This document shows, piece after piece, positions 8,708-18,183 of a stretch of 64,000 nucleotides of DNA (the first letter of the stretch is position 1; every line of letters begins with the position of its first letter). Source of the DNA: an uncultured Butyrivibrio sp. Lineage in GTDB: Bacteria > Bacillota > Clostridia > Lachnospirales > Lachnospiraceae. The stretch is from NCBI GenBank assembly GCA_910577605.1, contig CAJTON010000007.1, forward strand, positions 1 to 64,000. Direction: 5' to 3'. The notes under the pieces are model-generated. The model was not told the origin of the DNA and did not search any database. It was given only the letters and a program-made list of their open reading frames with translations. Both the position numbers and the translations under genes were made by a program.

Positions 8708-10485
8708 AGGGACTTAAAAGGACTTGCAGATGCGCCGAGCTTTCGGAGGAGAATGTCGGACAGACCGTCACCGTTATGGGATGGGTCCAAAAGAACAGAA
8801 ATAAGGGCGGCATATGCTTTGTGGATCTAAGGGACCGTTCCGGAATACTCCAGATTATTTTTGAGGAGGATAAAATAGGCGCGGAGGGCTTTACAAAGGC
8901 GGGCACGCTAAGAAGCGAGTTCGTTATCGCCGTCGTCGGAACCGTGTGCAAAAGAGCGGGCGCTGTAAACGACGCTCTTGCGACGGGAACGATAGAGGTC
9001 ATCGCCTCGGAGCTTCGTATACTTTCGGAGTCGCAGACTCCCCCTTTTCCCGTGGAGGAGAACTCAAAGACCAAGGAGGAGATAAGGCTCAAATACCGTT
9101 TCCTTGACTTGAGAAGGCCTGATTTGCAGCGCATTCTTATGATGAGAAGCGAGATAGCGAAGGTGACAAGGCAGTTCCTTTCCGACGAGGGATTTCTTGA
9201 GATTGAAACTCCCATACTTCAGAAGAGCACGCCCGAGGGCGCGAGGGATTATTTGGTACCAAGCCGTATCCATAACGGCTCGTTCTATGCGCTGCCCCAG
9301 TCGCCTCAGCTTTTTAAGCAGCTTCTTATGTGTTCGGGCTACGACAGATATTTCCAGCTTGCGAAATGCTTCCGCGACGAGGATCTGCGCGCGGACAGGC
9401 AGCCTGAATTTACTCAGATAGACATGGAGCTTTCTTTTGTCGATATAGACGACGTCATTGACGTCAATGAAAGACTTATGCATAAGCTTTTTAAGGAGAT
9501 ACTCGGTGTTGAAATAGAGCTTCCGATCCAGAGAATGACGTGGCAGGAGGCTATGGACCGCTTCGGTTCTGACAAGCCCGACATACGCTTCGGAATGGAG
9601 CTTAAAGACATATCCGGTCTTGTGAAAAACTGCGGCTTCGGAGTGTTTACGGGCGCTCTGGAAAACGGCGGAACCGTGCGTGGAATCAACGCGAACGGAC
9701 AGGGAGCTATGCCCCGCAAAAAGATAGACGCGCTTGTCGATTTTGCCAAGGGCTGCGGCGCTAAGGGGCTTGCGTGGCTTGCGGTAAATGAGGACGGAAG
9801 CTATAAATCCTCCTTCTCCAAGTTTATGACAAATGAGGAGCTTGACGCTATCGTCGAACGACTTGAAGGAAAGCCCGGGGACTTGCTTCTTTTTGCCGCC
9901 GACAGCAATAAGATAGTGTGGAACGTGCTGGGCGCGTTAAGACTCCAGATAGCCGACGAGCTTGGACTTCGCAGACCGGACGAATACAAATTCCTCTGGA
10001 TAACGGAGTTCCCGCTGTTTGAGTGGTCGGACGAGCAGAACAGGCTTCTTGCGATGCACCATCCCTTCACGATGATGATGGAGGAGGATATAGAGTTTCT
10101 TGATACGCAGCCCGAAAAGGTGCGCGCCAAGGCTTACGATATTACGCTCAACGGTTATGAGATAGGCGGGGGCAGCGTAAGGATACATCAGGACGACATT
10201 CAGAAAAAAATGTTCAATATTCTCGGCTTTACGGACGAGAAGGCGGAGGAGCAGTTCGGCTTCCTCATCAACGCTTTCAGGTACGGGGTTCCGCCGCACG
10301 CGGGGCTTGCGTACGGGCTTGACCGTATCGTAATGCTTATGGCAAAAACGGACAATATCCGCGACGTTATAGCGTTTCCTAAGATAAAGGACGCGTCATG
10401 TCTGCTTACGGGAGCGCCCGACGCGGTCGAGGACATACAGCTTGAAGAGCTTGGAATCGCGCTGAGAGCCGGAAAAGAAGAATAG
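8692..10485 (+). CDS. aspS: Aspartate--tRNA ligase
   Basis: A full-length 597-residue bacterial-type AspRS. An N-terminal OB-fold anticodon domain (GWVQKNRNKGGICFVDLRD) leads into the class II core, with FLEIETP as motif 1 and FRDEDLRADRQPEFTQID as motif 2. A GAD insertion domain lies roughly at residues 285-420, and GLAYGLDR is motif 3. The start is fixed by TAGGAG about 8 nt upstream, within the hisS coding end. hisS-aspS adjacency is standard in Firmicutes. A GC-rich hairpin follows the gene. Confidence 0.97.
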   Translation: MAESMKGLKRTCRCAELSEENVGQTVTVMGWVQKNRNKGGICFVDLRDRSGILQIIFEEDKIGAEGFTKAGTLRSEFVIAVVGTVCKRAGAVNDALATGTIEVIASELRILSESQTPPFPVEENSKTKEEIRLKYRFLDLRRPDLQRILMMRSEIAKVTRQFLSDEGFLEIETPILQKSTPEGARDYLVPSRIHNGSFYALPQSPQLFKQLLMCSGYDRYFQLAKCFRDEDLRADRQPEFTQIDMELSFVDIDDVIDVNERLMHKLFKEILGVEIELPIQRMTWQEAMDRFGSDKPDIRFGMELKDISGLVKNCGFGVFTGALENGGTVRGINANGQGAMPRKKIDALVDFAKGCGAKGLAWLAVNEDGSYKSSFSKFMTNEELDAIVERLEGKPGDLLLFAADSNKIVWNVLGALRLQIADELGLRRPDEYKFLWITEFPLFEWSDEQNRLLAMHHPFTMMMEEDIEFLDTQPEKVRAKAYDITLNGYEIGGGSVRIHQDDIQKKMFNILGFTDEKAEEQFGFLINAFRYGVPPHAGLAYGLDRIVMLMAKTDNIRDVIAFPKIKDASCLLTGAPDAVEDIQLEELGIALRAGKEE

Positions 10486-10491
10486 GTTACA

Positions 10492-10528
10492 GGGGTCTGC
10501 GGACATATTTCAATGTGTCCGCGGGCCC
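10492..10528 (+). terminator. Hairpin after aspS
   Basis: GCGGACA (10499-10505) pairs with TGTCCGC (10516-10522), and flanking GGG/CCC extend it. There is no run of T after it, so it may be a weak terminator or a processing hairpin that separates the aspS operon from the VOC gene. Confidence 0.4.
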
Positions 10529-10569
10529 TTCGCGGTTAAATGAAGGCAAAGAGATTCAGGAGGAAAAAA

Positions 10570-10932
10570 ATGAAAACAAGACTGACCCATACGCGGGCAA
10601 ATGTTTCGGACTTGTACAGGTCTATTGAGTGGTATGAGAAAACGCTTGGCTTCAAGTGCTACGGAGCCGACATTACGGACACATATGAATACGCTCAGTT
10701 TGAATACGGAGAAGGAGCGGCATTTTCCATTATGGTAGCGGGGACGGGCGGAACAAACGCGAGATTCAATTTTGCGGTCGACGACGTAGATACCCTTTGG
10801 GAAGAACTGAAAGACAAGGTTACAGTTATCGAGCCGATCGCAACCATGCCGTGGGGTAACCGTAAATTCACGATCGCGGACCCGGACGGAAACGAGATTG
10901 GACTTGTTCAGGAAGGCTATACGGAGGTTTGA
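10570..10932 (+). CDS. VOC-superfamily (glyoxalase/bleomycin-resistance fold) protein
   Basis: A 120-residue protein with the paired beta-alpha-beta-beta-beta pattern of the vicinal oxygen chelate fold. It opens with [23 protein letters not shown] and ends with [15 protein letters not shown], where the Glu is a typical metal ligand. Related single-domain proteins are annotated as lactoylglutathione lyase, but the substrate cannot be deduced. AGGAGG seven nt before the ATG at 10570 fixes the start; an upstream in-frame ATG at 10540 lacks a ribosome site. The next gene starts at a TTG 1 nt after the stop, so the two genes are coupled. Confidence 0.8.
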   Translation: MKTRLTHTRANVSDLYRSIEWYEKTLGFKCYGADITDTYEYAQFEYGEGAAFSIMVAGTGGTNARFNFAVDDVDTLWEELKDKVTVIEPIATMPWGNRKFTIADPDGNEIGLVQEGYTEV

Positions 10933-10933
10933 T

Positions 10934-12838
10934 TTGGATAAGCGTAAAAAAATAACAGTGATCATATCAGTATGCGCGGCGGTCCTTCTCCTGTGCGCGG
11001 GTTCTTTTTTCCTGGGAAAATATGTCGGAAACAGAAGCGGCGGAGACAGAGAAGCGTCCGCTCTGCCGCCCCAAAAGGAAACCTCCTCTCAGTTTGTGGC
11101 GGATAACGAAACGGAGGGCAGTGCGAAGGAGGAAGGAACCTCCGCTGACGCTCCGACGGAGAAGGCTACCGAGCCTCAGAGCGTCGGGACAAAAGAGGGG
11201 CTTAGCGTTAAATATTCCGTTTCAAATTCATGGGAAAACGGCGGAGTGAGTATGTACGGGCTTGAGCTTGGCATAGAAAATAATACGGGAGCGGCTGTTG
11301 ACGGCTGGATCCTTGTGCTTGAGATAGAAGGGCTTTCAAGCTGCGAGGGCTGGAACGCCGCCTATTCAGTATCCGGAAATACGCTGAATATAAGCAGCGC
11401 GGAATACAACGGAGCGATAGGCGCAGGGCAGAGCGTGACGATCGGATGCAATCTTGGCGTGGAGGGCGCGCTTAAGGTTAAATCGGCGAAGCTCAACGGA
11501 ATACTCTGTACGGTGAGCGAGGGGAGTGTCAATCAGGGCGGTAACCAAAACGGAAATCAGGGCAGTCAGGGAAACGGGAATCAGGGCGGACAGACAGACG
11601 TTTCCCAGCTTCTCAAGCGCTCCGAAAGCGCCGTTCAGGGCGACGACTGGCTTTACACTGACGGACGCAGGATACTTGACGCGGACGGCAAGGAGGTATG
11701 GATAACGGGCATAAACTGGTTCGGCTACAATACCGGTACAAATACCTTTGACGGCTTGTGGAACAGCGAGCTTGTGTCAACGGTCAAGGCGATAGCGGAC
11801 CACGGCTTTAATCTGATAAGGGTTCCGATCTCGGCGGAGCTTATAAATCAGTGGGCGGCGGGAGAGTATCCTAAAGCCAATTACAACAACGCCTACAATC
11901 CGACGCTCAATTCCATGAACAGCCTGGAGATCTTTGATTATTTCCTCAAGCTTGCGGAGGAAAACGGAATGAAGGTAATGCCCGATATCCACAGCGCGCA
12001 GACTGACGCGTCGGGCCATGTGGTCAATCTATGGTACACCGATAAGGTGAGCGTGCAGGATTACTACGCGGCGCTGGAATGGATGGCTGACAGATATAAG
12101 GACAACGACACGATAATAGCCTTTGACCTCAAAAACGAGCCGCACGGCAAGCCGAACGAGGGGAAAGCGGCGGCTATATGGAACGGCTCCAAGGTTGAAA
12201 ACAACTGGAAATATACGGCTGAGCAGGCGGCGGCGGTCAATCCCAATGTGCTGATACTTGTTGAAGGAACGGAGATATATCCCATCGATATAAAAAGCAA
12301 CGGAGATTATTCGTCCGCAGACAGCGAGGATTATTATTTTAACTGGTGGGGCGGCAATCTAAGGGGCGTCAGGGATTTTCCGGTCGAGCTCGGAAAATAT
12401 CAGAACAAGCTTGTCTATTCGCCGCATGACTACGGACCGAGCGTATACGCTCAGCCGTGGTTTGAGGGGGATTATACCTATGAAAGCCTTACGAAAGACT
12501 GCTGGTACGATAACTGGCTTTATATATATGACGAGGACATCGCGCCGCTTCTCATAGGCGAGTGGGGAGGCTTCATGCGCGAGCCGAATCTAAAATGGAT
12601 GACGTATATGCGCGAGCTTATCGGGAATTATCATCTTAACCACACCTTCTGGTGCTTCAACGCCAATTCCGGCGATACGGGCGGAATGGTGTTAGATGAT
12701 TTCGTGACATGGGACGAGGAAAAGTACGCTTTTGTAAAAGAGGTCCTGTGGCAGGAGGACGGAAAGTTCGTCGGTCTTGACCACGCGATACCTTTAGGCG
12801 AAAACGGGATCACGCTTGAAGAGGCGAAGGGGCTGTGA
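10934..12838 (+). CDS. Membrane-anchored GH5 endoglucanase with cellulose-binding-like domain
   Basis: A 634-residue secreted cellulase. Residues 7-27 form a hydrophobic anchor without a clear cleavage site. A Ser/Thr/Glu-rich stretch follows, then a CBM2-like beta domain (about 75-195) with conserved Trp residues, and a Gly/Asn/Gln-rich linker (about 200-215). The catalytic domain resembles GH5 subfamily 1 enzymes such as Acidothermus E1: [10 protein letters not shown] opens it, LKNEPHG carries the acid/base Glu402 and IGEWGG the nucleophile Glu543. The start is a TTG with GGAGG six nt upstream, inside and just after the VOC gene. It would attack beta-1,4-glucan at the cell surface, pointing to a plant-polymer habitat. 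Confidence 0.88.
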   Translation: MDKRKKITVIISVCAAVLLLCAGSFFLGKYVGNRSGGDREASALPPQKETSSQFVADNETEGSAKEEGTSADAPTEKATEPQSVGTKEGLSVKYSVSNSWENGGVSMYGLELGIENNTGAAVDGWILVLEIEGLSSCEGWNAAYSVSGNTLNISSAEYNGAIGAGQSVTIGCNLGVEGALKVKSAKLNGILCTVSEGSVNQGGNQNGNQGSQGNGNQGGQTDVSQLLKRSESAVQGDDWLYTDGRRILDADGKEVWITGINWFGYNTGTNTFDGLWNSELVSTVKAIADHGFNLIRVPISAELINQWAAGEYPKANYNNAYNPTLNSMNSLEIFDYFLKLAEENGMKVMPDIHSAQTDASGHVVNLWYTDKVSVQDYYAALEWMADRYKDNDTIIAFDLKNEPHGKPNEGKAAAIWNGSKVENNWKYTAEQAAAVNPNVLILVEGTEIYPIDIKSNGDYSSADSEDYYFNWWGGNLRGVRDFPVELGKYQNKLVYSPHDYGPSVYAQPWFEGDYTYESLTKDCWYDNWLYIYDEDIAPLLIGEWGGFMREPNLKWMTYMRELIGNYHLNHTFWCFNANSGDTGGMVLDDFVTWDEEKYAFVKEVLWQEDGKFVGLDHAIPLGENGITLEEAKGL

Positions 12839-12854
12839 GATGTCGGTTTTTCGC

Positions 12855-12883
12855 TTGCTAAAACTTTCCGCTTGCGATATAAT
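12855..12883 (+). promoter_or_regulatory. Sigma-A promoter for glyA
   Basis: TTGCTA at 12855-12860 and a perfect TATAAT at 12878-12883 are 17 nt apart, 31 nt upstream of the glyA ATG. It is among the best vegetative promoters in the window. Confidence 0.75.
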
Positions 12884-12913
12884 GATTTTAATTATTTTTA
12901 TGGAGGAAGTAAA

Positions 12914-14152
12914 ATGTATTCATTTGACGAAGTTAAGAATTTTGACCCGGAGATCGCTGACGCGATAACTCTTGAGACGGGAAGACAGAACGACCATATC
13001 GAGCTTATCGCTTCGGAGAATTTTGTGAGTAAGGCGGTCATGTCCGCTATGGGCAGCACTCTCACGAACAAGTACGCGGAGGGCTATCCCGCCAAAAGAT
13101 ATTACGGCGGCTGCCAGTATGTGGATATTGTCGAGAATCTTGCGATAGAGCGTGCGAAGAAGCTTTTCGGCTGCGATTACGCGAACGTTCAGCCTCATTC
13201 CGGAGCGCAGGCGAATATGGCGGTGTTTTTCGCTATTCTTGAGCCGGGCGACACATATATGGGAATGAATCTTGCGCACGGCGGACATCTTTCTCACGGC
13301 TCGCCCGTAAATATGTCCGGCAAATATTTCAACTGCGTGCCTTACGGAGTGAACGACGACGGATTTATAGATTACGACGAGGTCTTAAGGATCGCTAAAG
13401 AGTGCAGGCCTAAGATGATACTTGCGGGAGCTAGCGCTTACGCGCGTAAAATAGATTTCAAGAGATTCCGTGAGATAGCGGACGAGGTCGGAGCTGTGCT
13501 GATGGTCGATATGGCGCATATCGCCGGACTTGTGGCTGGCGGACAGCATATGAGCCCGATTCCTTACGCGGACGTTGTTACGACTACTACGCACAAGACT
13601 TTAAGGGGACCGAGAGGCGGACTTATACTCTGCAATCAGGAGGCCGCCGACAGGTTCAATTTCAATAAGGCTATTTTCCCCGGAATCCAGGGAGGACCCC
13701 TTATGCACGTTATCGCCGCCAAAGCCGTGTGCTTTAAGGAGGCGCTTGACCCCGGATTTAAGACTTATGCCAAGAATATAGTTGACAATGCTCAGGCGCT
13801 TGCTTCGGGACTACTTGACAGGGGCTTTGACCTTGTATCAGGAGGAACGGACAACCATCTTATGCTAGTTGATTTAAGAAGCAAGGGAGTTACGGGAAAG
13901 GCGACAGAGAAGCTTCTCGATACGGTGAATATCACCTGCAACAAGAACGCCATTCCTAATGATCCGGAGAAGCCTTTTACGACAAGCGGAATAAGGCTCG
14001 GCTCGGCGGCGGTCACCACAAGGGGCTTTGACACTGACGATATGGTCAAGGTCGCGGAAGCTATTTCACTCGCGGTCACGGACGAGGAGGCCTCCAAAGC
14101 GAAAGCGATGGAAATCGTGAAAGCTCTTACGGACGCTCATCCTCTTTATTGA
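12914..14152 (+). CDS. glyA: Serine hydroxymethyltransferase
   Basis: This 412-residue PLP enzyme interconverts serine and glycine with tetrahydrofolate, supplying one-carbon units. The PLP lysine is Lys228 in [14 protein letters not shown]; the N-terminal IELIASENF and the [14 protein letters not shown] segment are family signatures. GGAGG nine nt upstream of the ATG at 12914 fixes the start; an in-frame codon at 12872 lies in the promoter and is not used. The gene has its own promoter and terminator, so it is probably monocistronic. Confidence 0.97.
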   Translation: MYSFDEVKNFDPEIADAITLETGRQNDHIELIASENFVSKAVMSAMGSTLTNKYAEGYPAKRYYGGCQYVDIVENLAIERAKKLFGCDYANVQPHSGAQANMAVFFAILEPGDTYMGMNLAHGGHLSHGSPVNMSGKYFNCVPYGVNDDGFIDYDEVLRIAKECRPKMILAGASAYARKIDFKRFREIADEVGAVLMVDMAHIAGLVAGGQHMSPIPYADVVTTTTHKTLRGPRGGLILCNQEAADRFNFNKAIFPGIQGGPLMHVIAAKAVCFKEALDPGFKTYAKNIVDNAQALASGLLDRGFDLVSGGTDNHLMLVDLRSKGVTGKATEKLLDTVNITCNKNAIPNDPEKPFTTSGIRLGSAAVTTRGFDTDDMVKVAEAISLAVTDEEASKAKAMEIVKALTDAHPLY

Positions 14153-14167
14153 TCTGTATTAATCATA

Positions 14168-14195
14168 ACGCGGGGACCTTTAACGGCTCCCGCGT
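14168..14195. terminator. Bidirectional terminator between glyA and a convergent gene
   Basis: ACGCGGG (14168-14174) and CCCGCGT (14189-14195) form a perfect 7-bp outer stem with an internal loop. It lies just after glyA and overlaps the last codons of the minus-strand gene, as expected for a shared convergent terminator. Confidence 0.6.
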
Positions 14196-14590
14196 TTGTG
14201 AATGTCCGGACAAAGCATCTTTTCATAGATCAGCCCGACCGCGAACCATACGGGAAGATAGTCAAGGCGTACAATGCCGTTTATATTCAGTTTTGCCTTG
14301 GAGTAGTCCCACGGGCAGCAGTTGTTTTTCTTGAGTATGGAGCCTGTCAGAAATTCGGTTGTAAAAATCATAAGTGAATAGATAAGGCCGCGGCAGAAGG
14401 TGTTTTGTTTGCGGCTGCACATTTTTTTGCTGACGGGTTCGATTATAACTGCGGTAGCGTAGATGGGAAACATCCATATGGAGGTATTGCTCGTAAGTTT
14501 TTTGTCTTTTCTTATGGCGGAGCCCATACCGGTCCAGAACACCTCCATACACCAACCGGTGAGGCCGCACAGTAAATATTTTTTAATCAT
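14180..14590 (-). CDS. PF06541-type small membrane protein (putative ABC-transporter type IV family)
   Basis: A 136-residue membrane protein with about four hydrophobic segments. The family pattern is visible: CGLTGWCMEVFWTG near the start, SIWMFPIYA, then CCPWDYSKAKLNINGIVRLDYLPVW and GLIYEK near the end. These match the family called putative ABC-transporter type IV, whose function is not established despite the name. The ATG at 14590 is chosen; a TTG at 14617 is possible but has no ribosome site. It is convergent with glyA and divergent from the methyltransferase, hence a single-gene unit. Confidence 0.7.
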   Translation of the reverse strand: MIKKYLLCGLTGWCMEVFWTGMGSAIRKDKKLTSNTSIWMFPIYATAVIIEPVSKKMCSRKQNTFCRGLIYSLMIFTTEFLTGSILKKNNCCPWDYSKAKLNINGIVRLDYLPVWFAVGLIYEKMLCPDIHKRGSR

Positions 14591-14639
14591 AATGATATAG
14601 TTTCTCTTATTGGTCAAAAATTATGCGAAAGGATTTGCA

Positions 14640-15836
14640 ATGGCAAAAGTTTGGATAAAAAAAGGTGAGGGCCGTTCTTTTAAAGCGGGAGGGCTTTGGA
14701 TATATGACAATGAGATCGACAGGATAGAAGGGAATTTTGAAAACGGAGATATCGTCGAGGCTGTCGATTTTGACGGATATTTTCTCGGAAAAGGCTTTAT
14801 TAATACAAAATCAAAAATATCGTTGAGGATAATGACAAGAAAGCGTGACACCGTTATAGATAGAGCGTTTATCGACAGTCTTGTCGGGTCTGCGGTGCAG
14901 TACCGCGCCGATACGGTGGACGTCTCGTCGTGCAGGCTTATTTTTGGTGAGGCTGACGGTTTTCCGGGTCTTGTCGTTGACAAGTTTTCGGACGTGCTGG
15001 TGGTTGAATCTCTCGCGCTTGGGATCGACAGAATGAAGGCAGATATAATCGAAAGCCTTAAAGCGGAGCTTAAAAGGCGCGGAATGCCAGTTAGAGGCGT
15101 ATATGAGCGCAGCGACGCGAAGGTCAGGCTTAACGAGGGAATGGAGCGTGTCAAGGGCTTTATTGGAGAACCTTTTGACACAAAGGTGGAGATCGAAGAA
15201 AACGGTGTTAAGTATATAGTGAATGTCGCGGACGGACAGAAAACGGGATTCTTCCTTGACCAGAAATATAACAGGGCGGCGGTCGGAAGGCTCTGCGAGG
15301 GAGCAAAGGTGCTTGACTGTTTTACGCATACGGGTTCGTTTGCGCTGAACGCGGCTGTCTGCGGCGCGAAGTCGGTTCTAGGAGCGGACGCTTCGGAGCT
15401 TGGAATAGAGCAGGCGCGCGAGAACGCGGTATTGAACGGAGTGGACGACAGAGTAAGCTTTGTATGCCGGGACGTATTTGAACTTCTGCCGGAACTGGTC
15501 GAAAGCGGGGAGCTTTATGACGTCGTCATACTGGACCCGCCGGCTTTCACGAAATCCAGAAGTTCGGTCAAAAACGCCGTAAAGGGCTATCGGGAGATAA
15601 ACACAAAGGGCATGAGGCTTGTAAAGGACGGAGGTTATCTTGCCACCTGTTCGTGCTCTCATTTTATGGAGCAGGAGCTTTTCGCAAGGACGATAGCGGA
15701 GGCGGCGCGCGGAGCGCATAAGAGGCTTAGGCAGGTCGAGTTCAGGACGCAGTCGCCCGACCACCCGATACTTTGGGCGGCGGACGAATCATATTATCTT
15801 AAATTTTATATATTTCAGGTGGTAAATGAAAGATAG
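14640..15836 (+). CDS. RlmI-like class I SAM-dependent rRNA methyltransferase
   Basis: A 398-residue protein with an N-terminal PUA-like domain (about 1-75), a central RlmI-type domain, and a Rossmann methyltransferase. The SAM-binding motif is VLDCFTHTGSFAL, the catalytic region LDPPAFTKS resembles 5-methylcytosine methyltransferases of 23S rRNA, and CSCSHFM follows. It resembles E. coli RlmI, which modifies C1962 of 23S rRNA, and B. subtilis YwbD. AAAGGA seven nt before the ATG at 14640 fixes the start. The specific rRNA position is inferred from the family only. Confidence 0.85.
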   Translation: MAKVWIKKGEGRSFKAGGLWIYDNEIDRIEGNFENGDIVEAVDFDGYFLGKGFINTKSKISLRIMTRKRDTVIDRAFIDSLVGSAVQYRADTVDVSSCRLIFGEADGFPGLVVDKFSDVLVVESLALGIDRMKADIIESLKAELKRRGMPVRGVYERSDAKVRLNEGMERVKGFIGEPFDTKVEIEENGVKYIVNVADGQKTGFFLDQKYNRAAVGRLCEGAKVLDCFTHTGSFALNAAVCGAKSVLGADASELGIEQARENAVLNGVDDRVSFVCRDVFELLPELVESGELYDVVILDPPAFTKSRSSVKNAVKGYREINTKGMRLVKDGGYLATCSCSHFMEQELFARTIAEAARGAHKRLRQVEFRTQSPDHPILWAADESYYLKFYIFQVVNER

Positions 15837-15885
15837 CAAAAAATACCGAGTATGCGCGCGGCTTTGCCTGAAAGTGCAGCTCGTT

Positions 15886-16896
15886 TTATTCCTGCGGCTG
15901 GATATAGATAGTCTGTACCGAGGTACCGCTATGGGTGGGTACGCGGTACAGCGTGGACGAGCCTTGAAGCTGGAAAAAAGTATATTTTGACGTACAGCTT
16001 ATGGTTTCTATATCGCCGGGCATGATATTAGTGCGGTCGGAGCCGTCCGTTTTTATGCGGTAAAGCGCGTGCTCGTCGTCATTTTCAGCATAATAGTACA
16101 CGGTATTTCCGCAGACATTGTAGAGAACGCAGCGGTCGTTGGTTATAACAGTGCGCCGGTTACTTGACAAGTTCACTTTGGTAAGCGCATAATCATTGTC
16201 AAGGTCAATATAGTAAAGCGTATTATCAACATAATTAGCCATGTATGTGTTGCCGGTCATGTAAAGGGAGGAAAGGCCGTCGGATATATTCATATTGTAT
16301 ATTGAGTGCGAGGACGTTCCGTCCGAAAAAAACAGGCTCCCGTTAAACACGCTGGCGTGAGAAATATTGTAATCGTAAATAACGCTGCTTTCTCCGCCCC
16401 TTATGTCGATGGTGCAGGTCACAAGTTCGGAGTTGCGGTTCGCGTTATATATAAGAGTATCGCCGGAAACCGCAAGGTCGGTGCAGTAGCCTGAGACAAG
16501 AGTGTGGAGCGACGAACCGTTGAATTTACAGCGGGCTATACCGTACATATCGCCCTTGAAAACAGATGTGTTATCGCTGAAGGAGCCGTTGTCCCTGATA
16601 TAGTATATGTATTTGCCGGCGGCATTTATGTAGCGCACGCTGTCTTCGGATATACAGCGTATATCGCTGCAGTCGGCGTTCATGGAATAAAGCTTGTTCC
16701 TGTCATAAGGGTTCGCAAAAAACAGTATCCCGTCCGATTCGCAGAAGAGACCGCCGCTGTTAAGGTTTCCGGCGGAATTACCTATTAAGTCGGAAGGATT
16801 TTTAGGAATTTTGCTGGATATATTGTTATAAATCATAATCCCGGCGAAGATTCCGATTATCAGCCCGGTGATTACGAATAGCAGACCTTTTTTCAT
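15886..16896 (-). CDS. Membrane-anchored DUF5050-like beta-propeller protein
   Basis: A 336-residue protein with an N-terminal transmembrane helix (about 4-25) and an extracellular region of repeated strands. The repeats carry LYYIDLDNDYALTKVNL, VYYYAENDDEHALYRIKTDG and IYYIRDNG-like units, the pattern of DUF5050 or YncE/TolB-like propellers common in Clostridia. Function is unknown; such proteins may act as surface sensors or scaffolds. AAGGTGG eight nt before the ATG at 16896 fixes the start, and a GTG four codons upstream is rejected. It is divergent from pheA. Confidence 0.65.
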   Translation of the reverse strand: MKKGLLFVITGLIIGIFAGIMIYNNISSKIPKNPSDLIGNSAGNLNSGGLFCESDGILFFANPYDRNKLYSMNADCSDIRCISEDSVRYINAAGKYIYYIRDNGSFSDNTSVFKGDMYGIARCKFNGSSLHTLVSGYCTDLAVSGDTLIYNANRNSELVTCTIDIRGGESSVIYDYNISHASVFNGSLFFSDGTSSHSIYNMNISDGLSSLYMTGNTYMANYVDNTLYYIDLDNDYALTKVNLSSNRRTVITNDRCVLYNVCGNTVYYYAENDDEHALYRIKTDGSDRTNIMPGDIETISCTSKYTFFQLQGSSTLYRVPTHSGTSVQTIYIQPQE

Positions 16897-16927
16897 ATGA
16901 AACGCCACCTTATATCCATATAATATT

Positions 16928-16956
16928 ATTATCCGCTATTTTGGCTTTTTTTTCAA
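16928..16956 (-). promoter_or_regulatory. Putative sigma-A promoter of the DUF5050-like gene
   Basis: On the minus strand TTGAAA (16956-16951) and GATAAT (16933-16928) are 17 nt apart, about 30 nt before the start codon. Confidence 0.5.
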
Positions 16957-17015
16957 GCTAAATATGCCCGAATATGGTATTATTTATATTCAGAAAGAGA
17001 GATCCGGAGGGAAAA

Positions 17016-18152
17016 ATGTTTGTAGATTTACAGGAGTCGAGAGAACAGATAGACAAAATCGACAGTCAGATAGTCGAGCTGTTTGAGCGGAGAATGCGCG
17101 TCGCGTCGAATGTCGCGGATTATAAGATGGCTACGGGCAAACCTGTTTTTGACAGGGAAAGGGAGAATCAGAAAATCGAAAAGCTGTCTGACATGACAGA
17201 GGATGTTTTCAACAAAAAATGCGTAGCGGAGCTTTTTACACAGATAATGGCTATGAGCCGCAAGCTTCAGTACAAAAAGCTGGAAACGGCATCTGAGGAT
17301 TCAATGCTTGAGCGCTACGAGGTGGTGGACAGGCTTGCGTCGGAGAATGCGCGAGTCGTCTATCAGGGGGTGCCGGGTGCATACAGCCATGAGGCTATGA
17401 CGGGATATTTCGGCAGCGGAGTTAACAGCGTCAATGTCGAGAGTTTCAGGGAGGCTATGCAGAAGGTCGCGTCGGGCGAGGCGGATTACGGCGTTATCCC
17501 GATAGACAATTCCTCGGCGGGCATGGTCAGCGATACCTACGACCTGCTTCAGGAGTACAGCAATTATATCGTTGCCGAGACTTTTCTGAAAATAGAGCAC
17601 TGTCTTCTGGTGAAGCCGGGCGCCGATATAAAAGGAATAAAACGTGTATATTCTCACCCGCAGGCGCTTATGCAGTGCGCCAAATTCCTTGATATGCATA
17701 AGGGCTGGGTCCGCGAAAGCTATCCGAATACCGCGATGAGCGCGAAAAAGATCGCGGAGGAGAACGATTTTGAGCAGGCGGCCATCGGCTCTCCCAACTG
17801 CGCGAAGGAGTACGGTCTTGAAATCGCGGCTCGCGGAATTAATTCCGCGAGCGCCAACACGACAAGGTTTATAATTGTCAGCTCAAGGAGGGCGTTTGTG
17901 AGAAACGCCTCCAAGGTCAGTATATGCTTTGAGATAGACCACAGGGCGGGGAGCCTTTACGGAATACTTTCGCACATAATGTTCAACGGACTGAATATGA
18001 CTAAGATCGAGTCGCGCCCGATACCCGAGCATAACTGGGAGTTCAGGTTTTTTATCGATTTTGACGGAAACCTTGCGGACGCGGGGGTGCGAAACGCGCT
18101 GAGGGGAATAGCCGAGGAGTCAAATGCGCTCAAGATTCTCGGCAATTATTAA
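17016..18152 (+). CDS. pheA: Bifunctional chorismate mutase/prephenate dehydratase
   Basis: A 378-residue P-protein that makes phenylpyruvate from chorismate. Residues 1-85 are an AroQ-type chorismate mutase helix bundle (REQIDKIDSQIVELFERRM, then DREREN). The prephenate dehydratase domain (about 108-290) has VYQGVPGAYSHEA, GVIPIDNSSAG and NTTRFIIVS. A C-terminal ACT domain (about 300-378) has KIESRPIPEHNWEFRFF, which binds phenylalanine for feedback inhibition in this family. GGAGGG six nt before the ATG at 17016 sets the start. No leader or T-box is evident upstream. Confidence 0.94.
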   Translation: MFVDLQESREQIDKIDSQIVELFERRMRVASNVADYKMATGKPVFDRERENQKIEKLSDMTEDVFNKKCVAELFTQIMAMSRKLQYKKLETASEDSMLERYEVVDRLASENARVVYQGVPGAYSHEAMTGYFGSGVNSVNVESFREAMQKVASGEADYGVIPIDNSSAGMVSDTYDLLQEYSNYIVAETFLKIEHCLLVKPGADIKGIKRVYSHPQALMQCAKFLDMHKGWVRESYPNTAMSAKKIAEENDFEQAAIGSPNCAKEYGLEIAARGINSASANTTRFIIVSSRRAFVRNASKVSICFEIDHRAGSLYGILSHIMFNGLNMTKIESRPIPEHNWEFRFFIDFDGNLADAGVRNALRGIAEESNALKILGNY

Positions 18153-18183
18153 GGAGCGCAATTTATTACAGGGAGATTTGCTT

